A stretch of DNA of 12,612 bases from the NCBI GenBank assembly GCA_003449195.1, contig DMID01000055.1, positions 2,724 through 15,335 on the forward strand, given 5' to 3'. Positions 11,930 to 12,612 of the stretch are shown piece after piece. Both the position numbers and the translations under genes were made by a program. How positions within the stretch are numbered: position 1 is the first letter of the stretch; each line of letters starts with the position of its first letter. The DNA comes from Lysobacteraceae bacterium. Lineage in GTDB: Bacteria > Pseudomonadota > Gammaproteobacteria > Xanthomonadales > Xanthomonadaceae. The notes below the pieces were generated by a model. That model had not been told where the DNA came from. It did not search any database and was given only the letters and a program-made list of their open reading frames with translations.

Positions 11930-12612
11930 GCGCGAAAGTCGTCTTTCCAGCGCCGCAATTCGGCGAAGGTGTCGACGTTGCTGGCCGGTGCATGGCCAAG
12001 ACGCGCGGCGACCGATGCGATCACCGCCGGCGTGGCGGTGCGCAGGAAGGGGTTGCAGTCCAACTCGCTTGCGAGACGGACGGGCAGGGATGGGCGACCA
12101 AGCTGGCGCATGTGTCGTATCTCCTCCGTACGTGCCCTGAGGGCGGCGTTGTCAGGGTCGGCCACGACGGCAAAGGCGGCGTTGGCCAGACTGTATTCGT
12201 GCCCGCAACACACCCGCGTGTCGGCGGGCAATGCGGCCAAGCGCTCGAGCGAGGCCAGCATCTGGGCGGGCGTACCTTCGAACAGGCGGCCACACCCCAG
12301 GCTGAACAAGGTATCGCCGCAGAACACGGTGCCGGCGCCGTGGAAGGCGACATGGCTGAGGGTATGTCCGGGCACGGATAGTACCTCGAACCCGAAACCG
12401 GCTGCCTGAACCGGCCCGCCGTCGCCCACCGCCGTGTGGGCGAACGTCAGGCGGTCGTCTGCGGGCGCGTATACCGGCAATCCGGGCCAGCGGGCCTGCA
12501 GTTCCGGCACGCCGCCGCAATGGTCGGCATGGTGGTGGGTGACCAGCACCGCTTCGGGCCGCAGGCCTTGTGCCTCGGCGGCCAGGACCGGTGCCGCATC
12601 GCCCGGATCGAA
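11926..12612 (-). CDS. gloB: Hydroxyacylglutathione hydrolase (glyoxalase II), 5' end missing
   Basis: A metallo-beta-lactamase-fold enzyme that hydrolyses S-D-lactoylglutathione to D-lactate and glutathione, the second step of methylglyoxal detoxification. 228 residues are visible; the frame runs off the right edge, so roughly the first 25-30 residues of a typical 255-residue protein are missing. The visible part begins FDPGDAAPVLAA. The binuclear metal site is complete: THHHADHCGG, then the histidine in SVPGHTLSHVAF, the bridging aspartate in FCGDTLFSLGCGRLFEG, and the histidine in CCGHEYSLANAAFA. NPFLR near the C-terminus belongs to the glutathione-binding helix of the family. Its TGA stop overlaps the mltD ATG by four bases, so the two are read from one mRNA. 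The promoter lies outside the window. Confidence 0.95.
   Translation of the reverse strand, partial: FDPGDAAPVLAAEAQGLRPEAVLVTHHHADHCGGVPELQARWPGLPVYAPADDRLTFAHTAVGDGGPVQAAGFGFEVLSVPGHTLSHVAFHGAGTVFCGDTLFSLGCGRLFEGTPAQMLASLERLAALPADTRVCCGHEYSLANAAFAVVADPDNAALRARTEEIRHMRQLGRPSLPVRLASELDCNPFLRTATPAVIASVAARLGHAPASNVDTFAELRRWKDDFRA

Noticed and set aside
9723..11999. 758-codon minus-strand frame spanning fabI and mltD
   Set aside because: It is a shifted frame of two well-supported genes, arginine- and proline-rich, crossing their intergenic gap.
1..12612. CRISPR array, insertion sequence, toxin-antitoxin or defence cassette
   Set aside because: No regularly spaced repeats, transposase, terminal inverted repeats or paired small genes were seen; apart from the integrase remnant all genes are core housekeeping genes.

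Overview
The window is about 12.6 kb of GC-rich chromosomal DNA from a gammaproteobacterium that looks like a member of the Xanthomonadales/Lysobacterales. The evidence is a perfect xanthomonad-type LexA operator in front of lexA, the lexA-recA-recX order, a RecA with the two-residue loop L2 expansion I associate with Xanthomonas, and the alaS-csrA-tRNA-Ser(GCU) order typical of gammaproteobacteria. I cannot assign a genus. A FabI-type rather than FabV-type enoyl-ACP reductase argues mildly against Xanthomonas itself. All assignments rest on reading motifs and on remembered family sequences; no searches were run.

Region 1 (1-3562, plus strand) is the SOS/recombination block. It holds the 3' part of an ABC1/UbiB-family gene, then lexA with its operator lying over its own promoter, recA, and recX. 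LexA represses its own promoter, RecA filaments trigger LexA self-cleavage, and RecX restrains RecA filaments. A strong hairpin just after recA could reduce read-through into recX.

Region 2 (3563-6923, plus strand) is translation and post-transcriptional control. It holds alaS with a nested stem-loop directly before its start codon, csrA with a leader rich in GGA triplets (one displayed in a hairpin loop), and tRNA-Ser(GCU) with its own stable-RNA-type promoter, a structured leader and an intrinsic terminator.

Region 3 (6924-7658) contains no intact gene. It holds the decayed N-terminal part of a phage/island tyrosine recombinase, broken by at least four frame changes, immediately downstream of the tRNA-Ser gene. 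This is the only accessory-looking material in the window.

Region 4 (7659-12612) is an envelope block. ppiD (plus strand) converges on fabI, mltD and gloB (minus strand; transcription order gloB, mltD, fabI). A bidirectional terminator separates ppiD from fabI. gloB and mltD overlap by four bases, and fabI follows mltD after 78 bases containing a possible promoter. gloB is cut by the window end.

Most of the window is ordinary core genome. I found no convincing new multi-gene system. The observations most worth following are the integrase remnant with two N-terminal-like segments, the leader structures of alaS, csrA and tRNA-Ser, the probably leaderless and autorepressed lexA transcript, and a tryptophan-rich periplasmic segment in PpiD.
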